Below the pieces are notes generated by a model. The model was not told where the DNA came from and did not search any database. It was given only the letters and a program-made list of their open reading frames with translations. The position numbers and the translations under genes are program-made. Positions 47,922 through 56,088 of a DNA stretch of 64,000 nt are shown here, one piece after another. Every line of letters begins with the position of its first letter. The first letter of the stretch is position 1. Source of the stretch: Subdoligranulum variabile (GTDB taxonomy: Bacteria; Bacillota; Clostridia; Oscillospirales; Ruminococcaceae). Location: positions 1 through 64,000 of the forward strand of contig QAKI01000044.1 of assembly GCA_003343905.1 (NCBI GenBank). Direction: 5' to 3'.

Positions 47922-49538
47922 ATGAAAACCCGTCCCCACATTATTATTTTTAACCCCGACCAGATGCAGTGTGATGCACTGGCCCACATGGGGCGCAACC
48001 CCGCCGCGCAAACGCCGTTTTTGGATCAGTTTGCACACAGCGAAGCCGCTTCCTACCGCAACGCCTACTGTCAGAATCCCGTCTGCGTGCCCAGCAGGTG
48101 CAGCTTTCTGACCGGCTTATATCCCCATGTACATGGCCACCGTACCATGCGCTATATGCTGCACAGCGAGGAGAGCAGTCTTTTTTCTGAATTGAAAGCC
48201 GCAGGATACCATGTCTGGATGAATGCCCGCAACGACTTCTTGCCCGGGCAGGACGAGACAGCTTTCACCAAACACGCCAGCGAGATTTTTTACGGCAACG
48301 ATGTTTCCCCCGCCCCCGGGCCACTGCAAAACCTGCGCGGCCAGCCGGGCAGCAAAAACTATTACTCACACTACAAAGGCGAGTTGGGTCGGGATGAAAG
48401 CGGCCGCAACTATTCCAGTGATGACGAAGTGGTGGACGCCGCCATTGCCCGTGCAAAGAAGCCCACGCCCAACGGTGAACCCCTTTGCCTGTTTCTGGGG
48501 CTGATGTATCCGCATCCGCCTTATCAGGCAGAAGAACCTTATTTCTCTTCTATCGACCGCACCAAGCTGCCGCCCCGCGTGTCTGAGCGCGCCCCCGGCA
48601 GTTTCGAGCCCAAGATTGAAACCCTGATCCGTCAAAAACAGGGCCTGCAGGACTACACCGAAGCCGACTGGGACGCTCTGCGCGCCACTTACGCCGCCAT
48701 GTGCCTGAAAATCGACCAGCAATTCCAGCGCCTGTGTGACGGGTTAAGAGAAGCCGGTATCTATGATGACTGCGCCATCTTCTTTTTCAGCGACCATGGT
48801 GACTACCAGGGACAATTCGGTCTGAGTGAAAAGAACCAGAACACGTTCGAAGAAAACCTTGTCCGTGTTCCGCTGCTTATAAAACCGCCCAAAGGTGTTC
48901 CCCTTGTTCCTGGCATTCGGGACGGCCTGGTCGAACTGATAGACTTTTATGCCACCGCCATGGACGTAGCCGGTGTAGCCCCCGATCATACGCACTTTGG
49001 CCGCAGCCTGCGTGCCAACCTGGCGGATCCCGCTGCCCCCCTGCGGGAGTACGCCTGTTGTGAAGGCGGCCGCCTGGCCGGAGAGATTCACTGTGACGAA
49101 AGTCACGCCACCGCTCCCGATGGTGCACAACCCGTGAACGAATACTGGCCCCGCATGAAGGCGCAGGAAGACGACACGGCCCACACCAAAGCCACCATGC
49201 TGCGCTGCGGAAAGTACAAGTATGTACGCCGCCTGTATGAACCTGACCAATTGTTTGATCTGGAACAGGACCCCGGCGAGACCCGAAATCTGGCTGACCT
49301 GCCTGAAATGACGGCCGTACTGGCGGATCTGCGCCTAAAAATGCTGGATTGGTACCAATCCACGTGCGACGTAGTTCCGTTCCGGTATGACAGCCGCATG
49401 AACGGCGAAATGATCTGGGCCCATGTAAAACACCTCTGCCCCGCAGAGAAAAAAGCCGAGGTCATGGCGCTGGCGGCACAGAATCTGCCCATGTACCGCA
49501 TCCTGCAATGGGCCGCAGGCGAGAGCCGCAGCCTTTGA
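47922..49538 (+). CDS. Sulfatase, second copy
   Basis: 538 residues, same superfamily as the first sulfatase but a different subgroup. Modification motif CVPSR with Cys55, followed by CSFLTG; metal residues in FNPDQMQCD at the start and FFSDHGDYQGQFG. No signal peptide. AAGGAGG stands before the ATG. It is divergent from the Opp operon and shares a 444-bp control region with it. Confidence 0.9.
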   Translation: MKTRPHIIIFNPDQMQCDALAHMGRNPAAQTPFLDQFAHSEAASYRNAYCQNPVCVPSRCSFLTGLYPHVHGHRTMRYMLHSEESSLFSELKAAGYHVWMNARNDFLPGQDETAFTKHASEIFYGNDVSPAPGPLQNLRGQPGSKNYYSHYKGELGRDESGRNYSSDDEVVDAAIARAKKPTPNGEPLCLFLGLMYPHPPYQAEEPYFSSIDRTKLPPRVSERAPGSFEPKIETLIRQKQGLQDYTEADWDALRATYAAMCLKIDQQFQRLCDGLREAGIYDDCAIFFFSDHGDYQGQFGLSEKNQNTFEENLVRVPLLIKPPKGVPLVPGIRDGLVELIDFYATAMDVAGVAPDHTHFGRSLRANLADPAAPLREYACCEGGRLAGEIHCDESHATAPDGAQPVNEYWPRMKAQEDDTAHTKATMLRCGKYKYVRRLYEPDQLFDLEQDPGETRNLADLPEMTAVLADLRLKMLDWYQSTCDVVPFRYDSRMNGEMIWAHVKHLCPAEKKAEVMALAAQNLPMYRILQWAAGESRSL

Positions 49539-49556
49539 TCCCCGGACGCCACATAC

Positions 49557-49610
49557 AAAAACGCCCCCGCCACGGGGCCGCCTGCGCGGCTCCATGGAAG
49601 GGGGCGTCTT
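49557..49610. terminator. Bidirectional terminator between convergent genes
   Basis: Outer stem ACGCCCCC (49561-49568) with GGGGGCGT (49600-49607) and further inner pairing, flanked by A and T runs, between the sulfatase and the first Gfo/Idh gene. Confidence 0.7.
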
Positions 49611-49651
49611 AACAGAAAAAAGCGTATAAGGAAAACTGCAGCCCTCTGCGC

Positions 49652-50707
49652 TTACAGCACGGTGCCTGCGCGCAGTTCCACCTCGCTCTGCACCCGGGCC
49701 GAGAGATAGATCGCCTGCACCAGTTCCAGCGTTTTGCGGGCGTCCTGGGGCGTCCAGGGCAGCGTACGCCCGGCGCGCAGCGCAGCATAACAGTCGCGGA
49801 TCTGCATCTCGTGGAAGGCGCCCCAATAGCTTTCCCCAGGGGCCGTCTGCGCCGCGGCGGCGGGGTGGATCTCCTCCACATGGCCGTCGGTCCACTGGAT
49901 GCGCATTTCTTCCTGGGTCAGCAGCGCGGTGCCGTTTGCACAGTGGATCTCGACGCGGATGGGGCTGTTGAATGTATAGTAATTGCTGGCAAAGAAGGAG
50001 TACACCGCGCCGTTTTCCAGCGTGATGGCGGCATCGGCTTCGTCCTCGACTTCGATATTGCGCAGCACCCGCCGGGCGGTGTGGGCCTGCACCCGCACCG
50101 CGTCCATGCCGGTCATATAGCGCACAAGATCCAGAGAGTGGATGGCCTGGTCAATGACCACACCGCCGCCCTCGGTATCCCAGCGGCCCTTCCAGTCGCA
50201 GGCATAATAACTGGGCGGCCGGTGCCAGTTCAGCGTGGAGAATGCCCCCTGCACCTTGCCCAGTTCCCCGTCCCGGATCAGGCGGCGTACCCGCTGCACA
50301 CCGTCGATATAACGGTTCTGGAAGATCACGCCCAGTTTTCGCCCCGTGGCTTTCTGGGCCGCGATCATCCGGTCGGCTTCCTCCAATGTGATAGCGATGG
50401 GCTTTTCGGTCAGGACATCCACGCCTGCGTTCATGGCCGCGATGGCATACCGGCAGTGCAGATGATGGGGCAGCAGGATGTGTACCAGTTCCGCCCCTGT
50501 CCGCGCCAGCGCCACCGCGAAGCCGACGTCGCTCACATCGGCTTCCGCCTCGCAGCCCGGAAAGTCCGCCGCAAAAGCCCGGGCGCGCGCCAGGTCCTTA
50601 TCCATGGCGAGCACCACCTGGCATTCATCCCCCAGATGTTGCAGCGCACTTTTATATACCGCGGCGATCCGCCCACAGCCAATCACCGCGACCCGCAGCT
50701 TCTTCAT
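49652..50707 (-). CDS. Gfo/Idh/MocA-family oxidoreductase
   Basis: 351 residues. NAD(P)-binding start VAVIGCGRIAAVYKSALQ, the signature EKPIAI near 95, and the C-terminal beta-sheet domain with the WDTEGGGVVIDQAIHSLD active-site region (Asp and His). Members oxidise sugar or inositol hydroxyls, often at C3. Last gene of a four-gene minus-strand set with two TIM-barrel proteins and a second Gfo/Idh. ATG 50707 has AAGGAAGG at 8 bp. Confidence 0.88.
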   Translation of the reverse strand: MKKLRVAVIGCGRIAAVYKSALQHLGDECQVVLAMDKDLARARAFAADFPGCEAEADVSDVGFAVALARTGAELVHILLPHHLHCRYAIAAMNAGVDVLTEKPIAITLEEADRMIAAQKATGRKLGVIFQNRYIDGVQRVRRLIRDGELGKVQGAFSTLNWHRPPSYYACDWKGRWDTEGGGVVIDQAIHSLDLVRYMTGMDAVRVQAHTARRVLRNIEVEDEADAAITLENGAVYSFFASNYYTFNSPIRVEIHCANGTALLTQEEMRIQWTDGHVEEIHPAAAAQTAPGESYWGAFHEMQIRDCYAALRAGRTLPWTPQDARKTLELVQAIYLSARVQSEVELRAGTVL

Positions 50708-50739
50708 TTGTATCGCCTTCCTTCGCAGCATCGCAGGCT

Positions 50740-51603
50740 TTACAGCATATCCCGCACGCCGCGCAGGTAGCTCAGTGCGCGCAGATAGCTGTTCTCGTCA
50801 AAATTGCCCAGTTCATACTCCACCACGGCCCAGCCGTCCCTGCCCAGGGCTTTGTCCAGGCAACGCATCAGGCGGGGATAGTCCATATCCCCCGTACCCA
50901 GATCTACGAATCCCTTGTGTACATCCGCGAATTTTTGGGCGCCGGGGTCGGCGGCCCTTTTGCAGTCCCGCAGATGGACATAGTGAAAGCGGCCCGGATA
51001 GCGTTCCAGCAGCATGACCGGGTCATAGCCGGACGCCAGCGCCCAGCCGGTATCCAGTGCGAACTTCACGTCGGGCGCCTGATCGGCCAGGGCAAACCAG
51101 AGCAGGCCGTTGTCGCAGAATTCCCAACTGTGGTTATGGTAATGCACCTGCACGCCGTATTCTTCCCGGATGTCCCGCACGATCTCATTCAGATTCTGCG
51201 CGATGACAGCCGCGTTGCGCGGTTCGTGCAGTTCCGGGTCGGCCGCCCCTTCGGACAGCAGCCGCGCGTTGAGCACTTCCATATCGCCGCCGCAACTGCC
51301 GGTGGCGATCACGTTCTTATCAGGCAGCGGCGCCACAAACCGCGCGACTTTTTCCAGCGCGGCGCGGCTTTTTTCCGGCGTGTGCAGCAGGTCCCGCAGG
51401 TTCAGGTTATTGCAGTGCATGCCCGCCAGCGCCATATGATGTTTGTCCAGCACAGAGGTGAGTTTGTCCCGGTCCTCGACACCGAAGAACCGTTCCCCCA
51501 GTTCGCAGCCTTCGGCCCCGGCCCGGGCCAGACGGGCCACGACGCCGTCGGTATCCGTGGCGATCTGCGGGCCGTACAATACGCAATGCGCACCCAGTTT
51601 CAT
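50740..51603 (-). CDS. Sugar isomerase/epimerase-like TIM-barrel protein
   Basis: 287 residues of the AP-endonuclease-2/xylose-isomerase-like family. Metal ligands appear in VHYHNHSWEF, FALDTGWA, YVHLRDC and AVVEYELG. Members include IolE, IolI and the lyases of oxidative deglycosylation. It lies between two Gfo/Idh genes, which is typical for 3-keto sugar pathways. The real reaction is unknown. Confidence 0.85.
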   Translation of the reverse strand: MKLGAHCVLYGPQIATDTDGVVARLARAGAEGCELGERFFGVEDRDKLTSVLDKHHMALAGMHCNNLNLRDLLHTPEKSRAALEKVARFVAPLPDKNVIATGSCGGDMEVLNARLLSEGAADPELHEPRNAAVIAQNLNEIVRDIREEYGVQVHYHNHSWEFCDNGLLWFALADQAPDVKFALDTGWALASGYDPVMLLERYPGRFHYVHLRDCKRAADPGAQKFADVHKGFVDLGTGDMDYPRLMRCLDKALGRDGWAVVEYELGNFDENSYLRALSYLRGVRDML

Positions 51604-51615
51604 GGTATTCCCTCC

Positions 51616-52725
51616 TTATTCTTCCCCATTGTCCAGACAGACGGTCTCGCCACAGTCGGCAGCGTCCTGCGCAGCCTGGATCAGCGTCTGGATATACTGC
51701 CCGCGCTCAAAGGTAAGCAGGCTTTCCCGCCCGGTCTGGATGGCGTCCAGGAACTGGCGGATCTCGTAATAGAAGTTGATGGCGAAAGGCACCCGCGGGG
51801 CGTTTGCGTCCCCGCCATAGCAGTCCTCGGGCACAGGGACCACCTCGGGGGCCTGGGTATAGCCGCCGTCTTTGTCCTTGCGCTGCAGGGTCAGTTCAAA
51901 CGGTTTGTTCCCGTGGAAGATCATCTTGCCGCCCTCGCCCACGATCTCCAGTTCAAACGTCGCGCCGATCCGGCTGGCGGTAAAGTTGTACAGCGTGCCG
52001 CCGGTGGTACGGCAGATCCAGCAGGCCACGTCATCGTTGGTGACGTTCCCCATACGGCCGGGCTGGCCGATCACTTCCCGCTGGGGGATGCAGATATCCT
52101 GCATGCACTGGATCTGCGCAATGGGGCCGCAGCTTTCCCGCAACAGATAGTCGCAGATATCCATCATGTGGCTGCCGAAATCCGCCAGCGCGCCCGGCCC
52201 CGACAGATCCCGCTGCATCCGCCATTCCAGCTTGACGCCGGGGTCTGCGATGCGGTCGCCGCCCTGTTCTTCCCGCACAAAGAAGATGCGGCCCATAACG
52301 CCCTCATCCAGCAGCTTTTTCATGTACACAAAGCCGGGGATGTCCCGGTAGCACAGGCCGATCATAGCCACCTTGCCGCTGAGTTTGGCATAGCGGATGG
52401 CCTCGGCGCAGTCTTCCGGCACCGGGGCGAATGGTTTTTCGCACAGCACATGCTTACCGGCCTTGAGGGCCGCCACGCTCAGGTCCACATGGGTACAGTT
52501 GGGGGTACAGATGCTTACGGCGTCGCACAGGCTGAACAGTTCTTCCAGGCTGGCACAGGCTTTGGCATCTTTCAGTTCCAGTTTGTCGATGTAATTTTGC
52601 GCACGGCCGTCCAGCAGGTCGTACACCGCCGTGATGACGGCATCCGCACAGCACTTATAAGCCGCGATATGGTTCTGGGCAATGCCGATGGTATTGCCGC
52701 TGCCGATGATTCCGATGCGTACCAT
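51616..52725 (-). CDS. Gfo/Idh/MocA-family oxidoreductase, second
   Basis: 369 residues: GIIGSGNTIGIAQNHI (NAD site), EKPFA near 96-100, and the conserved GPGALADFGSHMMDIC with active-site Asp and His. Only moderately similar to the 49652 gene, so it may act on a different position or act in the reverse direction. A near-consensus operator lies 20 bp upstream. Confidence 0.88.
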   Translation of the reverse strand: MVRIGIIGSGNTIGIAQNHIAAYKCCADAVITAVYDLLDGRAQNYIDKLELKDAKACASLEELFSLCDAVSICTPNCTHVDLSVAALKAGKHVLCEKPFAPVPEDCAEAIRYAKLSGKVAMIGLCYRDIPGFVYMKKLLDEGVMGRIFFVREEQGGDRIADPGVKLEWRMQRDLSGPGALADFGSHMMDICDYLLRESCGPIAQIQCMQDICIPQREVIGQPGRMGNVTNDDVACWICRTTGGTLYNFTASRIGATFELEIVGEGGKMIFHGNKPFELTLQRKDKDGGYTQAPEVVPVPEDCYGGDANAPRVPFAINFYYEIRQFLDAIQTGRESLLTFERGQYIQTLIQAAQDAADCGETVCLDNGEE

Positions 52726-52744
52726 AGGGAAATTCTCCTTTTCC

Positions 52745-52757
52745 TTTATTTAATAGA
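52745..52757. promoter_or_regulatory. Operator-like dyad upstream of the second Gfo/Idh gene
   Basis: TTTATTTAATAGA, one base off the dyad TTTATTTAATAAA found at 47796 and 56037. Confidence 0.6.
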
Positions 52758-52813
52758 TGAGTGACGGATGGATGCAGGCAGAGAGAATTTTTTTATTGTA
52801 GATGCAGAGATGT

Positions 52814-53728
52814 TCAGGCCAGCCACCGTTCCAGGTGGGCCTTGCCATCCAGCAGGCCGCGTTCCACGGCGTCCAGGCTGCCCTCGTAGGCGGCGTCCTC
52901 ATGTTCAAGGCTGATGGTGCCGGTGTAGCCGTTGGCCTGCAGCTTGCCCAGCAGACGGCCCCAGTCCAGTTCGCCCCGGCCCGGGATGCGGTAACTCCAC
53001 CAACTGAAATCGGTCAGGATGCCGGTGCGGGCCAGCCGGGCACGGTCGATGGCGGCGTCCTTGGCATGGACATGGAAGATCCGATCCTTGAATTCATCCA
53101 GCGGGGCATACGGGTCGATCATCTCCCACACCAGATGGCTGGGATCGTAGGCAAGGCCCAGTTTTTCGCTGTCCAGCCGCTCAAAAATACGCTGCCACAT
53201 CACCGGGGAGATTGCGATGTTGCCCATCAGGGGGCAGTTTTCAAAGCAAAGGCGGACGTTATGCTTTTCCGCCAGTTCCACCAGCGGGCCATAGAGGTCC
53301 ACCACCTGGTCCAGGCTGCGCACCGGGATGCGCCGAATCATATTGCCCCGGTCCTTCACGTTGGGGTCCCGGTCATAGATGCCTTCCTCGATGCGTTTGT
53401 CGATGCCGGTCGAAGTGACCACCTTGTCGATGCCCAGCGCCCCGGCAAACTCGATGCGCTTTTTCAACTCCGCCAGATGGTTGGCAGCTTCCTCCGCGTC
53501 GGTGCTCAGATAGTTGCGGCAGTAGATCAGCGCCGTCACAGCGATGCGCCCTTCTTCCAGGACCTTCTCATAGGCGGCTCGGTCCAGGGGCAGCATGGGA
53601 CCGCATTCCAGGTCGGTAAAGCCGTGGTCCGCCGCCCAGGCCGCCACCTGGTCCAGCGTCTGGAATGTATCGGCGCCGCTGCGTTTTGCCTGTTCCACCA
53701 GGGCGTTGGTCAGGAATCCGATCTTCAT
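52814..53728 (-). CDS. Sugar isomerase/epimerase-like TIM-barrel protein, second
   Basis: 304 residues, AP-endonuclease-2 family. Metal ligand motifs: VRLCFENCPLM, AYDPSHLVWE, FHVHAKDA, and the closing ISLEHEDAAY. The set resembles D-psicose/tagatose epimerases and Sugar-P-isomerase-like proteins. It is the first gene of the minus-strand set facing the ROK gene. ATG has AGGAGGAT upstream. Confidence 0.85.
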   Translation of the reverse strand: MKIGFLTNALVEQAKRSGADTFQTLDQVAAWAADHGFTDLECGPMLPLDRAAYEKVLEEGRIAVTALIYCRNYLSTDAEEAANHLAELKKRIEFAGALGIDKVVTSTGIDKRIEEGIYDRDPNVKDRGNMIRRIPVRSLDQVVDLYGPLVELAEKHNVRLCFENCPLMGNIAISPVMWQRIFERLDSEKLGLAYDPSHLVWEMIDPYAPLDEFKDRIFHVHAKDAAIDRARLARTGILTDFSWWSYRIPGRGELDWGRLLGKLQANGYTGTISLEHEDAAYEGSLDAVERGLLDGKAHLERWLA

Positions 53729-54045
53729 GAAGCATCCTCCTTTATCGGGATCGAAGCGTTTTATTTCTTTATTAATTTAACTAATCATATATTCAGCATT
53801 ATAGCCACCTTTCCCGGTTTTTTCAAGTATTGATCCGACATTTTTGTCTATTTTTTCTCTTTTTGTGTACTATGTCAAATTTTTATTTCGTTTTTTGTTT
53901 GTTTTCCCCTTTCTTCTTATCTGACAAATATTGTAAAATATGATATAGTATAGAAAATAGCCTTTATTTGACAATTATTTTATAATTTTAACAAATTTAC
54001 AAGCGTGCGCCGCTGCGCCGCCTGTATAGAAAGTAGGACCACCCT
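53729..54045. promoter_or_regulatory. Divergent control region between the TIM-barrel gene and the ROK gene
   Basis: 317 bp, very A+T-rich, without a gene. Plus promoter for the ROK gene: CTGACA (53921-53926), 17 bp, TATAGT (53944-53949). Near 53758-53790, TTTATTAATTTAA partly matches the operator dyad and lies in front of the minus-strand gene. Confidence 0.65.
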
Positions 54046-55275
54046 ATGCCCGTAATGCACGGCAAAAATCTTGCCAAGATCAAACAGCAGAACCTTGAGT
54101 CCATCAAAGCGACCCTGTACCGTTATGCCCCCCTTTCCCGCGCCGAGATCGCGGAACGGCTGGAACTGACCCCGCCCACCATCACCAATATCGTGGCGGA
54201 GCTGATCCAGCAGGGCGTCGTGCAGGAACTGCCAGCTTCGGCCAACGCCGCTTCCCACGGGGTGGGGCGCAAACCCATCAACATCGACCTGATCCCCGGT
54301 TCCCGGCTGGCGCTAGGGCTTTCGCTGGGGCGCGACTACACCCACTACTGCATTACCGACCTGCGCGGCGGCATCCGCGCCCAGGGTTCCTTTGACCTGA
54401 TGCCGGAAGATTACGACGCCATGGTCCGCCAACTGCTGCGCCTGCTGCATACGCTGGAAAACCGCCACCCCGCCGAGTGGAAACTGCTGATCGGCGTGGG
54501 GATCGCCATTCCCGGCATTGTCAACCCGCACACCGGCGTGATCAAAAACCACGGCAGCGAGCGTACCAGCTGGTGCAACCAGCCCTTGAGCGCCACCATC
54601 AGCGAGGCCATCCATCTGCCCGTCCGGCTGGAAAACAACGTCCGCGCCCGGGCGTGCGCCGTTTCGCTGTTCCGTCCCAGCCTGCTGGGGGAAGAAAACG
54701 CCTTTGCCTTCTGCCATGTGGCCTGGGGCATCGCCTGCCCGGTGGTATCGGGGGACCGTTCGTTCCGCAGCGAGGATTCCACCGCCGGTGAGATCGGCAA
54801 AATGATCCTGAACCCGCATTCCCCCGAACAGGACGAAAGCGGCTACCCTGGCAGCCTGGAAGCGCTGTCCAGTATGCGCGCCGTGCTGGCCCGCTGCCGC
54901 CGCGCCGCGTGCGCGGGCCGCTGCCCCAAGCTGGCCGCCCTTTGCCCGGACCCCGCCGCCCTGACGCTGGAACAGGTGCTGGCCGCCCAGACCCAGGGCG
55001 ACCCCGACGTGTGCGAGATCCTGTCCAACGCTATGTTCTTCCTGGGCGTTGCGCTGGCCAATGTCGTCAGCTTTTTGAACCCGCACCTGATCCTGCTGAG
55101 CGGCCCGCTGTTCCGCAACCAGGAGAATTTTGAGACCGTCCGCCGTTCCCTGTCCACCCACGCCTTCCGCTCCAGCGACGAAAAGCTGCAGCTGCAATGC
55201 GTGGATCTGGGCGAATACGGCGGCGCGGTGGGTGCCGCCGCCAGCTGCATTGAAAAATACTTCCTGCGCGGCTGA
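54046..55275 (+). CDS. ROK-family transcriptional repressor
   Basis: 409 residues: N-terminal winged HTH (about 17-65: APLSRAEIAERLELTPPTIT) and a ROK sugar-kinase-like domain. Kinase residues are lost: the usual END of the catalytic loop is ENNVRA, and the zinc motif (GH...CxCGxxGC) is replaced by GKM...ESGYPGS with no Cys. It therefore should be a regulator only, of NagC/XylR type, with an altered ligand site. It probably controls the operons that carry TTTATTYAATAAA. Confidence 0.88.
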   Translation: MPVMHGKNLAKIKQQNLESIKATLYRYAPLSRAEIAERLELTPPTITNIVAELIQQGVVQELPASANAASHGVGRKPINIDLIPGSRLALGLSLGRDYTHYCITDLRGGIRAQGSFDLMPEDYDAMVRQLLRLLHTLENRHPAEWKLLIGVGIAIPGIVNPHTGVIKNHGSERTSWCNQPLSATISEAIHLPVRLENNVRARACAVSLFRPSLLGEENAFAFCHVAWGIACPVVSGDRSFRSEDSTAGEIGKMILNPHSPEQDESGYPGSLEALSSMRAVLARCRRAACAGRCPKLAALCPDPAALTLEQVLAAQTQGDPDVCEILSNAMFFLGVALANVVSFLNPHLILLSGPLFRNQENFETVRRSLSTHAFRSSDEKLQLQCVDLGEYGGAVGAAASCIEKYFLRG

Positions 55276-55285
55276 GCGTTCTGCC

Positions 55286-55326
55286 TTGACACCGTTCCCC
55301 CAGGCCGATATAATTTATTCAATAAA
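55286..55326 (+). promoter_or_regulatory. Consensus promoter with operator dyad
   Basis: TTGACA (55286-55291), 17 bp, TATAAT (55309-55314), both perfect, then the dyad TTTATTCAATAAA (55314-55326) starting at the last base of the -10. It should be strong when not repressed. Confidence 0.85.
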
Positions 55327-55354
55327 TTTATTTTTCCGGTTTGGGGGGATTGTT

Positions 55355-55843
55355 ACGAAATACCGTTACCTGATCCATCCGCTCAAGTTTGCCGCCGCCC
55401 TGTTCACGGTGGTGGCCTGTACCTTTTTGGCGATCCTGGCCGCCACGTTCCGCAACTGGATCATGCTGCTGCTTTTTACGGTGGCCGCGGCGGTCTTTGT
55501 CTGGGTCTGCGTGCTGTACGGTTCGGTGCTCACGCTGGACGCCCAGGGGCTTGTGCTGCGGTTCTGCGGGTTCACCCTGCGCACCGTGAACTGGTCCGAG
55601 GTGACCGAAGTGGGCGTAGTAGGCCTGAAGGTATTCAACAACAACGATCCCAAGCACACCGGGACCCGTTACATCTACTTTTCACCGCACCGGCTGGACA
55701 AGGACAGCCGTTTCCGCCTGGCGCTGGAATGGCCGCCCCGGGATATGCTGTACCTGTGTTACACCAAAGAGCGCCTCAATGCCGTCCAGTCGCTGTCAAG
55801 CGGCACGGTGGAGACCTTCAACGCCGGGGACGTCTTTTTCTGA
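55355..55843 (+). CDS. Membrane protein with PH-like domain, no canonical start
   Basis: About 162 residues: two membrane helices (LFTVVACTFLAILAATF and IMLLLFTVAAAVFVWVCVLY), then a small beta domain (LTLDAQGLVLRFCGFTLRTV, WSEVTEVGVVG) like bacterial PH domains. The frame is open and well coded, but no ATG, GTG or TTG is in frame after the strong promoter; GGGGGG at 55343-55348 points to a start near 55349 (ATT) or 55355 (ACG). Function unknown; a terminator follows. Confidence 0.6.
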   Translation, partial: TKYRYLIHPLKFAAALFTVVACTFLAILAATFRNWIMLLLFTVAAAVFVWVCVLYGSVLTLDAQGLVLRFCGFTLRTVNWSEVTEVGVVGLKVFNNNDPKHTGTRYIYFSPHRLDKDSRFRLALEWPPRDMLYLCYTKERLNAVQSLSSGTVETFNAGDVFF

Positions 55844-55879
55844 CCTGCCCCGCAGCGGATCTTTATTGCCCATTCCTTA

Positions 55880-55912
55880 CAGGCCGGCGTGCGCGCCGGC
55901 CTGTTTTTGTTT
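55880..55912 (+). terminator. Terminator after the membrane protein gene
   Basis: Stem CAGGCCGGCG (55880-55889) with CGCCGGCCTG (55894-55903), then TTTTTGTTTTT. Confidence 0.92.
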
Positions 55913-56010
55913 TTGGGCGCTTGTCTTCCCCGCATTGTCAAAAAACAGCCGTCCGATTTGTGCATTTCTCCAATCTTTGCTTCCGGGGCGCGATTCCGGC
56001 AGCAGGCAGA

Positions 56011-56049
56011 TTGACAGTTCCATTTCAATTTGTTATTTTATTTAATAAA
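56011..56049 (+). promoter_or_regulatory. Promoter with operator dyad for the GH3 gene
   Basis: TTGACA (56011-56016), 17 bp, TATTTT (56034-56039), overlapped by TTTATTTAATAAA (56037-56049), identical to the dyad at 47796. Confidence 0.8.
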
Positions 56050-56088
56050 CAAACTTATTCTTCCTCCTATCGCAGAAAGGAGTCCCCT

